Assembly (NCBI GenBank): GCA_041685075.1
Contig: JAWLGN010000015.1
Span: forward strand, 1 to 35,663
Reading direction: 5' to 3'
DNA length: 35,663 nt
DNA from: JAMCRM01 sp041685075
GTDB taxonomy: Bacteria; Acidobacteriota; Terriglobia; Bryobacterales; Bryobacteraceae
Both the position numbers and the translations under genes were made by a program. Below the pieces are notes generated by a model. That model was not told the DNA's origin. It searched no databases and saw nothing but the letters and a program-made list of their open reading frames with translations. Shown piece after piece: positions 9,972-18,331 of the stretch; within the stretch, counting starts at the first letter, position 1, and the number at the start of each line of letters is the position of its first letter.

Positions 9972-11644
9972 AATCGCGACGCCACCAACCGCACGTCGGA
10001 GCGCTGCCAGGCCGTATCGAACTGCGCGCGCACCTGGTCCGCTTCCTTCGTCTTGCCCTGCTTCCGCAGCGCCTGCTCGAGGCCGTAGAGCGACCAGCCG
10101 TTGTTACGATGGCGCCTCAGGTCCTCGCGGTAGACCCGCTCGGCATCCTGCGACCGGCCCGCGGCCAGCAGGGTCTCGGCCAGGTACTGCCGCGGAGGCA
10201 GCGGCCAGTCGGGCGGCTCGCTGTAACGCAGGTTGTCGTCGGCCTCGACGGCCCGGCGGTACGCGGCCACGGCGGCATCGTAGTCGCCGCTTCGGCGCGC
10301 CACTTCGCCCTCCAGCATAGCCACCGCGATTTCGGCGAGCGCCGTGAGGTCATTCTGCTCGAAGATGGTCAGGTCCTTGAGGGACGGATCAGCCGCCAGT
10401 TTCCTGAGCGCGGCGAGTTCCGCCTGCGCCTGCTGCGGTTCCTTGCGCGCCGAGTAGGCATAGCCGCGGGCGAAGTGGTACATGGCGCGCCCGAACACCT
10501 GGTCGGCTGGCGGCGCGGGTTCTGCAACCGCCTCTTCCCACATGCCGAAGCGCACCATCGTCAGGGCCGGCATGGTCTTCAACAGGTGGGCAAAGCCGAA
10601 ACCGGGCTCGTTCATCATCTGGTGATCGTGCTGCGAGGCCACTTTGCGGGCCGCCTCCAGCGCCTCCTTGCTGCGCCCGTCCATAGCCAGGGCGGCATTT
10701 AGAAAGTGGATGTTATGGGGGTAATAGGCGGCCGGGTAGATACCCTGGGCGCGGCACTGCGTGATGTAATCCTCGTCCGCCGCGATGGCGCGGATGTTGG
10801 CTTGCGCGGCATCCTCGTAGCGTCCCACCCGAATGTAGATGTGGGAGGGCATATGCACCAGGTGCCCCGCCGCAGGCACCAGGCCGCCCAGCCGGTCGGC
10901 CGACGGCACCGCCAGGTCCACGTGGTCGGAGGCCTCGATCAGGTGGATGTAAATATGGTTGACGCCCGGGTGGTTGGGATAGCTGCGCAGGGCCTTTTCC
11001 AAGGCCGCGCGCGCCGGCGCGATGCCGGGCCGCGGTTTGCTGTCCCGCGTCCAGTAGTTCCAGGGGCTGGTGTTCATCACCGCGTCGGCATACAGGGTCG
11101 CCACGTCCGGGTCGTCCGGATAGCGGGCGTAGACCTTCCCCATGGCTTCGGCATACCGGCGGTTGAGCGCGTCGCGGTCGCCGGGGTCGCCGGAGAACCG
11201 GGCGTGCAATGCGTCGATCAGGGCCTGTTCCTTGGCCGAGGCTCCGGCCTTACGCCGGACCGCCTCGTTGATGGCCTCGTAGCCCTGCTTCTCGCGGTCT
11301 TCCCCGATAGCTGGGTCGTTGATGTTCGGCGCCAGCGCCAGCGCCTGGCCCCAGTAAGCCATGGCACATTCCGGGTCCAGCCGTGCGGCCTCCCGGAACG
11401 AGCGCAGCGCCTCGGCATGGTTGAACGCGTAGACCAGGGTCAGGCCCTGGTTGATAAAGCGCTGCGCCTCCGGTGACCGGGTGGCCACGGGATAGCTCAG
11501 GTTACCCACGTTCTCGAGCAGCGGCGCGAGCCGCCCGTCACGAGTCGTGTTGCTCAACGCTTCTGTATGCTGAGCGGGAGCGGCAAGCGACAGGGCGAGG
11601 ACGGCGGCCACCGAGAGCGGCCGGGCATAGTACTTCACCTGCAT
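9968..11644 (-). CDS. Secreted tetratricopeptide-repeat protein
   Basis: A 558-residue protein with a signal peptide (LSVAAVLALSLAAPAQ). TPR-like units are visible near the N-terminus (INQGLTLVYAFNHAEALRSF, then EAARLDPECAMAYWGQALA), in the middle and at the C-terminus (DYDAAVAAYRRAVEADDNL; YLAETLLAAGRSQDAERVYREDLRRH). Such proteins are common and unnamed in Acidobacteriota and probably act as scaffolds in the cell envelope; partner unknown. The ATG at 11644 has an excellent GGAGGGG site 7 nt upstream, in contrast to the leaderless-looking neighbours. It converges on the metallophosphoesterase with overlapping stops. Confidence 0.8.
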   Translation of the reverse strand: MQVKYYARPLSVAAVLALSLAAPAQHTEALSNTTRDGRLAPLLENVGNLSYPVATRSPEAQRFINQGLTLVYAFNHAEALRSFREAARLDPECAMAYWGQALALAPNINDPAIGEDREKQGYEAINEAVRRKAGASAKEQALIDALHARFSGDPGDRDALNRRYAEAMGKVYARYPDDPDVATLYADAVMNTSPWNYWTRDSKPRPGIAPARAALEKALRSYPNHPGVNHIYIHLIEASDHVDLAVPSADRLGGLVPAAGHLVHMPSHIYIRVGRYEDAAQANIRAIAADEDYITQCRAQGIYPAAYYPHNIHFLNAALAMDGRSKEALEAARKVASQHDHQMMNEPGFGFAHLLKTMPALTMVRFGMWEEAVAEPAPPADQVFGRAMYHFARGYAYSARKEPQQAQAELAALRKLAADPSLKDLTIFEQNDLTALAEIAVAMLEGEVARRSGDYDAAVAAYRRAVEADDNLRYSEPPDWPLPPRQYLAETLLAAGRSQDAERVYREDLRRHRNNGWSLYGLEQALRKQGKTKEADQVRAQFDTAWQRSDVRLVASRF

Positions 11645-11755
11645 CTCAAATCCCCTCCGATGCCTTCATCCTAACGCGCCGGTCGCACTGCTTCCGTATG
11701 ATTGCAAACCAACCGGTGTTAACTGCTGGGACGCCGGCGTACGGATGGTACGTGG

Positions 11756-11784
11756 TTGACTCCCGCCCGCGGCTGCACTAACGT
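11756..11784 (+). promoter_or_regulatory. Candidate promoter of the CsgG-kinase operon
   Basis: TTGACT (11756-11761), a 17-bp spacer and TAACGT (11779-11784) precede the ATG at 11829. The -35 box is five of six; the -10 box keeps only the key T, A and final T. The expected leader of about 38 nt contains AAAAGGAGG just before the start codon. The rest of the divergent gap 11645-11828 shows no gene. Confidence 0.4.
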
Positions 11785-11828
11785 TGATCTTTGGATTCCC
11801 ATCCAAACGAAAACGAAAAGGAGGCGGT

Positions 11829-12800
11829 ATGACGCGGATCGCCGTGGCCGGACTGATCCTACTGGCGGGACTGGCGAGTCCTGCAGCCGCGCAGAAGAAG
11901 CGAGTCGCCGTACTCGACTTCGACTACGCCACGGTTCATAGCAGAGTGAGCGCTATTTTCGGCACCGACCAGGACATCGGCAAAGGTATTACGGACCTGC
12001 TGGTCGACAAACTGGTGGCTTCCGGCGCCTACTCGGTGATTGAACGCAAGGCGCTCGACAAGATTCTCGCGGAGCAGAACTTTTCCAACAGCGACCGTGC
12101 CGACAGCACCACCGCGGCCAAGATCGCCCGCGTCCTGGGCGTCGACGCCATCATCATCGGCAGCATCACGCAGTTCGGACGCGACGACAAGAGCACCAAC
12201 ATCGGTGGAGGCGCCCTGGGCGGCATCAGCGGGCGCTTCGGGGTGGGCGGCGTTCGACGCAGCAAGGCCACCGCGGTGGTGGGAATTACTGCCCGGATGA
12301 TCAACACGGAAACCGCCGAGATCCTGGCCAGCGCCAGCGGCAAGGGCGAATCCAGCCGCAGCGGCACCGGGCTGCTCGGCGCCGGGGGCGGCGGCGGAAC
12401 TGCCGCCGGCGGCGTCCTCGACATGCGCGCCTCCAACTTCGCCAACACCGTCCTGGGCGAAGCCACCAATGCCGCCGTGGAAGACGTGGCCTCGCAGCTC
12501 GCCGCCAAGGCAGGCTCGCTGCCTACCCGCGCCGTGGTGATCGACGGACTGGTGGCCGACGCCGCGCCTGACGGCACCATCATCATCAACATCGGCTCCC
12601 GCGCCGGCGTGAAGGTAGGGGACAAGCTCACGGTCCGCCGCAAGGTGCGGGAAGTGAAAGATCCCGCTACCGGCCGTGTTCTCCGCTCCGTGGAGAACAC
12701 GCTCGGTGAATTGGTGATCAACGAAGTGGACGAGCAGTCCGCCGTGGGTAAGTTCAACGGCTCGGAATTGCCCAAAGTGGGCGACGCGGTAAGGAACTAG
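11829..12800 (+). CDS. CsgG/FlgT-like secreted protein
   Basis: A 323-residue exported protein with signal peptide (RIAVAGLILLAGLASPAAAQ). Residues about 24-130 match the CsgG domain: RVAVLDFDYATV, DIGKGITDLLVDKL, YSVIERKALDKILAEQN and AKIARVLGVDAIIIGSITQFG. A Gly-rich loop (LLGAGGGGGTAAGG, about 190-205) and a C-terminal beta domain (GTIIINIGSRAGVKVGDKLTV to LGELVINEV) resemble the FlgT C-terminal domain. CsgG homologues form outer-membrane pores or act as envelope assembly factors; no curli subunit genes are here, so an export role is not proven. The start was moved to 11829 because AGGAGG lies just upstream and the signal peptide begins there. The kinase gene follows 28 bp downstream. Confidence 0.82.
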   Translation: MTRIAVAGLILLAGLASPAAAQKKRVAVLDFDYATVHSRVSAIFGTDQDIGKGITDLLVDKLVASGAYSVIERKALDKILAEQNFSNSDRADSTTAAKIARVLGVDAIIIGSITQFGRDDKSTNIGGGALGGISGRFGVGGVRRSKATAVVGITARMINTETAEILASASGKGESSRSGTGLLGAGGGGGTAAGGVLDMRASNFANTVLGEATNAAVEDVASQLAAKAGSLPTRAVVIDGLVADAAPDGTIIINIGSRAGVKVGDKLTVRRKVREVKDPATGRVLRSVENTLGELVINEVDEQSAVGKFNGSELPKVGDAVRN

Positions 12801-12828
12801 CACAACAGCCGGACAGCGGGAGAGCGCC

Positions 12829-14472
12829 ATGCAACTCGAAATCGGCAGTACCATCGGAGACTACCAGGTTGTCGGCATGCTGGGAGCCGGCGGCATGGGC
12901 AAGGTGTACAAGGTCCGCAACGTCATCTCGGATCGCATTGAAGCCCTGAAAGTGCTCCTGCCCGACCTGGCCGGGCAATCCGAACTCGCGGACCGCTTCG
13001 TGCGCGAAATCAAGCTCCAGGCGAGTTTGGAGCACCCCAACATCGCCGCCCTACACACCGCCCTGCGGGTCGAGAACCAGCTCCTGATGCTGATGGAGTT
13101 CGTCGAGGGCGAGACGCTGGACCAAAAGCTCAAGGGCGGTCCGCTTCCCGCCGCCGAGGCCGTGGAGTACATCATCCAGGCGCTCGCGGCGCTCTCCTAC
13201 GCCCACCAGCGGGGCGTGATCCACCGCGACATCAAGCCGGCCAACATGATGCTCACGCCCGAAGGCGTCGTCAAACTGATGGACTTCGGCATCGCCAAGG
13301 CCGCCACAGACCGCAAGCTGACCATGACCGGCACCACCATGGGATCGCTCTACTATATGTCGCCGGAGCAGATCCAGGGGTCGGCGGCGCTGGACGCCCG
13401 CAGCGATCTCTATTCGGTGGGGGTGACGCTCTACGAGCTGGTGACCGGCAAGCGGCCCTTCGACGGGGATAGCCAGTTCGCCATCATGGCGGCGCACCTG
13501 GAGAAGGCGCCGGTGCCGCCGGTGACCATCGATCCGCGGCTCCCGGCGGAATTGAACGACGTCATTCTGCTCTCCGTGTCCAAGGACCCCAACCAGCGCT
13601 TCCAAACGGCCGAGGCATTCCGCAACGCGCTGGTGAGCGTGCAGCAGATTCTCGGGCGTCCGGCCGGCGCCGCCGCGGCGGCTCCGGTGAGCGCGCCCCA
13701 GCCGCCACCCGAGGCTGCGGCACCGGCAGCGGCCCCCCCTGCCCCGGCAGCGGCGCGGACCAGCGGCGGCCATCGTGGGCTGTGGCTCGCCGCGGGCGCC
13801 TTGTGCATGGCGCTGGCGGCGGTGGCGGTAATTCAGTTCGGGCCCTGGAAGCAGGCCGGGGCGGCGGGCGCGCCCGAGGCCGAAGAGGAAGCCATTCTGA
13901 CCCCGGCTCCGGAAACTGCCCCGCCCGTTGTCCCCGCGGCAATCGAACCCGAGCCCGCACCCGCGGCGGCTCCGGCGGCAGTAGATTTCGCACCGCCGCC
14001 GCCGCGCGTCGAGCAGGCCCCTGCGCCCGCCGCGCGCCGGCCGGCGCCCGCACCCAGCCGAGCCCAACGCCCCGTTACCCAGCCTCCGCCGGCTCCGGCG
14101 CAGGCCGTGGCTTCCCCTCAGGCCGCTCCCGCTGAGCAGCCTCCGGCGGCCGCACCGGCGCCCGCGCCCGCCGGACCTTCGGCAGCCGAACTGGCCGCAC
14201 GCCGCGCCGAACTGCAGCAGGTGCGGGAAGATTTGGTGCGGGTCACCGCACGCTTCAGCGCCGCGCGCGGCAGCCTCGAGAATATGCGGCGCGCCCAGGC
14301 CGCTTCCGGACTGGGTCTGCGGGCGGACATCACCGAAGCCGCCAGCCTGGCGGCGTCTTTCCTCGAAGGCGGCAAAGCCGCACTGGACGCCGGCGATGCT
14401 CCGTCCGCCCGCGACTTCACCGAGAAGGCCGAGCGCCAGGTGCGAACCATCGAAAAATTCCTCGGGAGGTAG
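12829..14472 (+). CDS. Membrane-anchored Pkn-type Ser/Thr protein kinase
   Basis: A 547-residue Hanks-type kinase. The kinase domain (about 10-275) is complete: Gly loop LGAGGMGKVY, Lys K41, helix-C E60, HRDIKPANMM with catalytic D134, DFG at 152-154 and MSPEQ at 177-181. An Ala/Pro-rich linker leads to one transmembrane helix (about 317-337, GLWLAAGALCMALAAVAVI). A long Ala/Pro/Glu-rich extracytoplasmic stretch follows, ending in a helical, probably coiled-coil segment (about 440-547). No PASTA, NHL or WD repeats are present, so what it senses is unknown. GGGAG precedes the ATG. It sits between the CsgG-like gene and the Tat-exported oxidoreductase, 4 bp before the latter's start. A PP2C phosphatase that could oppose it is encoded at 29489-30220. 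Confidence 0.93.
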   Translation: MQLEIGSTIGDYQVVGMLGAGGMGKVYKVRNVISDRIEALKVLLPDLAGQSELADRFVREIKLQASLEHPNIAALHTALRVENQLLMLMEFVEGETLDQKLKGGPLPAAEAVEYIIQALAALSYAHQRGVIHRDIKPANMMLTPEGVVKLMDFGIAKAATDRKLTMTGTTMGSLYYMSPEQIQGSAALDARSDLYSVGVTLYELVTGKRPFDGDSQFAIMAAHLEKAPVPPVTIDPRLPAELNDVILLSVSKDPNQRFQTAEAFRNALVSVQQILGRPAGAAAAAPVSAPQPPPEAAAPAAAPPAPAAARTSGGHRGLWLAAGALCMALAAVAVIQFGPWKQAGAAGAPEAEEEAILTPAPETAPPVVPAAIEPEPAPAAAPAAVDFAPPPPRVEQAPAPAARRPAPAPSRAQRPVTQPPPAPAQAVASPQAAPAEQPPAAAPAPAPAGPSAAELAARRAELQQVREDLVRVTARFSAARGSLENMRRAQAASGLGLRADITEAASLAASFLEGGKAALDAGDAPSARDFTEKAERQVRTIEKFLGR

Positions 14473-14476
14473 AACC

Positions 14477-15658
14477 GTGAATCGTAGAGCCTTTCTCGCA
14501 ACCACGGCGGCATCGGCCGCGCGCGTTGCCGGAGCCAACGAGCAGATCCGTGTGGGACTCATCGGCGCGGGCGGCCGCGGCCGCCTGCTCGCCGGCGTCT
14601 TTAAGGAAGTCGGCGCGCCGGTCACGGCGGTCTGCGACATCTATGAAGCCAACCTTGCCGCCGGTCTCCGGGTGGCCTCCACCGGCGCCAAACCCTACGA
14701 CCACTACAAGAAACTGCTCGAGGACAAGTCCATCGACGCGGTGATCGTCGCCACCCCGGACCACAGCCACGCGCGCCTCACCATCGACGCCGTGGAAGCC
14801 GGCAAGGACGTCTACGTCGAAAAGCCTCTCGCCCACCTCATCGACGAGGGCTTCCGCATGGTGGAAGCCGTGCGCCGCACCCGGCGCGTGGTCCAGGTGG
14901 GCACCCAGCGCCGCAGCTACGACGTATTCCAGGAAGCTCGCGAGATCATAGCCTCCGGCGCCCTGGGCGATGTGCGGCTGGTCAACGCCTGGTGGCTCAA
15001 CCACGCCGGCGACCTGCGCGGCCGGGAGCTGAAGGGCAAGCTCGACTGGGATCAGTGGCTGGGCACCGCGCCCAAGCGCCCCCTCGATACCCTGCGCTTC
15101 TTCAACTGGTACTACTTCTGGGACTATTCGGGAGGTTTGATGGTCGGGCAGGCGGCGCACGTGGTGGACGCCATCCACTGGCTCATGGGATCCACCTTCC
15201 CCACCGCCGTCACCTGCTCGGCCGGCCGTCCCAACCTGGGCGGCGCCGAAGTCCCCGAAACCACCTGCATGACCATGGAGTACCCCGAAAACTACCTGGC
15301 GGTGTTCACCGTGGGGTACAAGGCCATGCGCTATCACACCTTCTGCGACCAGATGAAGCAGTTCCACGGCTCCAAGGCCCGCTTCGATGTTTCGCGCGAA
15401 TCCTACGCGCTCTATCCCGCCGACCCCAAGGTTTTGGAACTCAAGCCCGTCAAGGACGTCAAGCGGCCGGGCACCTTCGTTCCCGCCACCATGGCGCACA
15501 TTCGTAACTTCCTGGAGTGCATACGCACCCGCAAGGACCCTAACGCCACCGTGGAGATGGGCAATCACACCAACGTGGTGCTGTGCATGGCGATTGAATC
15601 GCTGCGCACCGGGCGGCGCATCCGCTTCAACCCCCAAACCCGCCGGATGGAGGCCTGA
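14477..15658 (+). CDS. Tat-exported Gfo/Idh/MocA-family oxidoreductase
   Basis: A 393-residue NAD(P)-dependent oxidoreductase of the sugar/inositol dehydrogenase family. I chose the GTG at 14477 because GGGAGG lies 7 nt upstream and because the protein then starts with NRRAFLATTAA, a twin-arginine signal ending near VAGANEQ. The Rossmann fold begins with RVGLIGAGGRGR; ATPDHSHARL and DVYVEKPLAH are the family's conserved blocks, the latter with the catalytic Lys of EKP. Exported members of this family are common in Acidobacteriota and Planctomycetota and are thought to carry their cofactor through Tat; the sugar substrate cannot be told. It overlaps nothing but follows the kinase by 4 bp and precedes the ceramidase-domain gene by 2 bp. 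Confidence 0.9.
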   Translation: MNRRAFLATTAASAARVAGANEQIRVGLIGAGGRGRLLAGVFKEVGAPVTAVCDIYEANLAAGLRVASTGAKPYDHYKKLLEDKSIDAVIVATPDHSHARLTIDAVEAGKDVYVEKPLAHLIDEGFRMVEAVRRTRRVVQVGTQRRSYDVFQEAREIIASGALGDVRLVNAWWLNHAGDLRGRELKGKLDWDQWLGTAPKRPLDTLRFFNWYYFWDYSGGLMVGQAAHVVDAIHWLMGSTFPTAVTCSAGRPNLGGAEVPETTCMTMEYPENYLAVFTVGYKAMRYHTFCDQMKQFHGSKARFDVSRESYALYPADPKVLELKPVKDVKRPGTFVPATMAHIRNFLECIRTRKDPNATVEMGNHTNVVLCMAIESLRTGRRIRFNPQTRRMEA

Positions 15659-15660
15659 GC

Positions 15661-17046
15661 ATGGCGCGCGCGCTGCTGTCGCTGCTACTGGCGGCCGCGG
15701 GAGTAAGCGCCGCGGCCGCGGAGTTGCGGGTAGGCCGGGCGGCGGTCGTGATCACCCCGCCGGTGGGCGCGCCCATGGCGGGCTACTACTATAACCGCGG
15801 GGCCGAAGGCACCCACGACGACCTGCACGCCAAGGCGCTGGTCTTCGAAGCCGGCGGTGTCAAGGCGGCGGTGGTGGCCTGCGACCTCATCGGCATTCCC
15901 GCGGAGTTCATCGAACAGGCGCGCCGCCTGATTGCCGAAGATCCCGGCATACCCGCGGAACGCGTCATGATCAGCGCCACCCATGCCCACACCGGGCCGC
16001 TTCTCTCCGGCGGCGCATCCCGCACCGCCAACCTCGAAGGCGAGATGCTGGCTATTTCGCGTCGTTACGCCGCCGAGTTGCCCGGCAAAATCGCGGAAAG
16101 CGTCCGCCGCGCTCACGGGGATCTCGCGCCGGCGCGCATCTCCGCCGGCGTGGGCCGCGAGGAGAGCATCAGCTTCAACCGCCGCTACTGGATGACCGAC
16201 GGCACGGTGGGCTGGAACCCTGGCAAGCTGAATCCCAAGATCGTCAAGCCCGCCGGCCCGATCGATCCCGAAGTCCCGGTGCTCTACTTCGAATCTCCCA
16301 GCGGCGATCCCTTGGCCACCTACGTGAATTTCGCGATGCATCTCGATACGGTTGGCGGCCGGCAGTTTTCGGCCGATTTTCCCTATACCCTGGCCACGCT
16401 GCTCGGCAAGGTCAAGGGGCCGCGGATGCTGACCGTCTTCACCATGGGGGCATCCGGCAATGTCAATCACGTGGACGTGAGCACAAAAGCGCGGCAAAAC
16501 GGCCACGGCGAGGCCGCGCGCATCGGCACCGTGCTCGCCGGAGAGGTCTTGAAGACCTACACGCGCCTCCGCCCGGTGGAGATCGCGGCGGTGGCGGGCC
16601 GCAGCAGAGTGCTGGGGCTGCCGCTTCCTGAAATCCGCCCGGGCGAGGTCGAAAAGGCCCGTGCCGTGGCCGCCAAGTACGGGCAGCCCGGCGCCGCGCC
16701 GTTCATGGAGATGGTCCACGCCTTCAAGGTGCTGGCCGTGGCCGAACGCAACGGCAAACCGCTCGAAGCCGAGGTGCAGACGATCGCGCTCGCACCCGGC
16801 ATCGCCTTCGTCGGGTTGCCGGGCGAGATCTTCACCGAACTCGGGATGGCGATCAAGAAAGCCTCGCCCTTCCCTCACACCATCGTCGTCAGCCTGGCGA
16901 ACGGCAGCATCGGCTACGTGCCGGACAGCCGCGCCTACCCGCAGGGAGCGTACGAACCGGTCAGCGCCCGCTGCGCCCAGGGCTCCGGCGAGATGCTGGT
17001 GGAAACAGCGCTCGATCTGCTGAAGGAACTCGCCGGCAAGCGCTGA
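15661..17046 (+). CDS. Secreted neutral/alkaline ceramidase-domain protein
   Basis: A 461-residue exported hydrolase with signal peptide (ARALLSLLLAAAGVSAAAA). It matches the N-terminal catalytic domain of neutral/alkaline non-lysosomal ceramidases: VGRAAVVITPPVGAPMAGY, ISATHAHTGPL with zinc-type histidines, YVNFAMHLDTVGG, GASGNVNHVD and LANGSIGYVPDSRAYPQGAYE. True bacterial ceramidases are about 650-670 residues with a C-terminal Ig-like domain, which is missing here, so amide hydrolysis of ceramide is not assured. GGAGG precedes the ATG, which lies 2 bp after the oxidoreductase stop. It ends the four-gene plus-strand run; the convergent hemL stop is 20 bp away, with no clear terminator between. 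Confidence 0.88.
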   Translation: MARALLSLLLAAAGVSAAAAELRVGRAAVVITPPVGAPMAGYYYNRGAEGTHDDLHAKALVFEAGGVKAAVVACDLIGIPAEFIEQARRLIAEDPGIPAERVMISATHAHTGPLLSGGASRTANLEGEMLAISRRYAAELPGKIAESVRRAHGDLAPARISAGVGREESISFNRRYWMTDGTVGWNPGKLNPKIVKPAGPIDPEVPVLYFESPSGDPLATYVNFAMHLDTVGGRQFSADFPYTLATLLGKVKGPRMLTVFTMGASGNVNHVDVSTKARQNGHGEAARIGTVLAGEVLKTYTRLRPVEIAAVAGRSRVLGLPLPEIRPGEVEKARAVAAKYGQPGAAPFMEMVHAFKVLAVAERNGKPLEAEVQTIALAPGIAFVGLPGEIFTELGMAIKKASPFPHTIVVSLANGSIGYVPDSRAYPQGAYEPVSARCAQGSGEMLVETALDLLKELAGKR

Positions 17047-17065
17047 CTCTCCGCGGCGCGGGAAA

Positions 17066-18331
17066 TCACAACCGGCGGAAGGCTTCGCCGGCCGCCTTCA
17101 CGGTGCGCTCGATATCGGCGTCGCTGTGGGCCGCCGAAACGAACGCCGCCTCGAACTGCGACGGCGCCAGGTAGATGCCGCTCTCCAGCATCGACCGGAA
17201 GAAGTTGCTGAAACGCGCCGCATCGGAGCGTTTGGCGGATTCATAGTCCGTCACCGGTTCATCGGTGAAGAAGAACGTGAACATGGAGCCGACACGGTTC
17301 ACCGTGACGCCGGCAGGCGCGGAGGCGGCGAGCGCCGCGGTGTGCCGTTCCAGCTGCTGATAAGTCTCCGGGTGTTCTTTCAGAAACCGCAGCATGGCCA
17401 GCCCGGCGGCCACCGCCAGAGGGTTGCCCGAGAGCGTCCCGGCCTGGTAAACCGGGCCCGCGGGCGCCACCAGCCGCATAATGTCCGCCCGGCCGCCGTA
17501 GGCTCCTACCGGCAGCCCGCCGCCGATCACCTTTCCCAGCGTGGTGAGATCGGGGCGGACGCCGTACAGCGACTGCGCACCGCCGTAGGCTACCCGGAAG
17601 CCCGTCATGACCTCGTCAAAGATGAGCAGCGCGCCGTAGCGCGTGGTGAGATCGCGCAGCGTTTCAAGGAAGCCCGGCGCGGGCGGCACGCACCCCATGT
17701 TGCCGGCCACCGGCTCCACAATCACGGCGGCCACATGGTACCCGTGCGCCTCGAAGGCCCGCTCCGCCGCTTCCGCGTCGTTGTACGGCAGCGCCAGGGT
17801 GGTCTCGCAGAAACGCTCCGGCACGCCGCGGGTATCGGGCAGCCCCAGGGTGGCCACACCCGAGCCGGCCTTCACCAGCAGGGAATCCACGTGGCCGTGA
17901 TAGCAGCCTTCGAACTTGACGACCAGGTCGCGTCCGGTGAAGCCGCGCGCCAGCCGCAGCGCCGCCATGGTGGCTTCGGTACCGGAGTTGACCAGCCGCA
18001 CCATCTCGATGGAGGGCACGGCCTGGCAGATGGCCTCGGCCAGTTCGATCTCCTGCGGGGTGGGCGCGCCGAAACTGGTGCCGATCTCGAGCGCCCGCTC
18101 CAGCGCCTCGACAATAGCCGGGTGGCGATGGCCGAGCAGCAGCGGCCCCCAGGAGCAGACATAGTCGATGTATTCGTTGCCATCCACGTCCCAGATGCGG
18201 CTGCCTTGGCCGCGAGCGATGAACGGCGGGGTGAGCCCCACGCTGCGGTAGGCTCGTACGGGGGAATTGACACCGCCCGGAATGCGCTGCTGCGCGCGTT
18301 CGAACAGCTCTCGCGATCTCGTATGGGTCAT
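17066..18331 (-). CDS. hemL: Glutamate-1-semialdehyde 2,1-aminomutase
   Basis: A 421-residue PLP enzyme that converts glutamate-1-semialdehyde to 5-aminolevulinate in the C5 pathway of haem synthesis. Family blocks are clear: RIPGGVNSPVRA, SWGPLLLGHRHP, NSGTEATMAALRLAR, KFEGCYHGHVD, LIFDEVMTGFRV and TTLGKVIGGGLPVGAYGG with PLP Lys K267, then AGTLSGNPLA. Length is standard. Its ATG overlaps the stop of the geranylgeranyl-reductase-like gene by 4 bp (ATGA). No hemA or other haem genes are adjacent. Confidence 0.97.
   Translation of the reverse strand: MTHTRSRELFERAQQRIPGGVNSPVRAYRSVGLTPPFIARGQGSRIWDVDGNEYIDYVCSWGPLLLGHRHPAIVEALERALEIGTSFGAPTPQEIELAEAICQAVPSIEMVRLVNSGTEATMAALRLARGFTGRDLVVKFEGCYHGHVDSLLVKAGSGVATLGLPDTRGVPERFCETTLALPYNDAEAAERAFEAHGYHVAAVIVEPVAGNMGCVPPAPGFLETLRDLTTRYGALLIFDEVMTGFRVAYGGAQSLYGVRPDLTTLGKVIGGGLPVGAYGGRADIMRLVAPAGPVYQAGTLSGNPLAVAAGLAMLRFLKEHPETYQQLERHTAALAASAPAGVTVNRVGSMFTFFFTDEPVTDYESAKRSDAARFSNFFRSMLESGIYLAPSQFEAAFVSAAHSDADIERTVKAAGEAFRRL

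Noticed and set aside
17047..17065. Terminator between the convergent ceramidase-domain and hemL genes
   Set aside because: The 19-bp gap has no stem-loop or T-tract that I could find.
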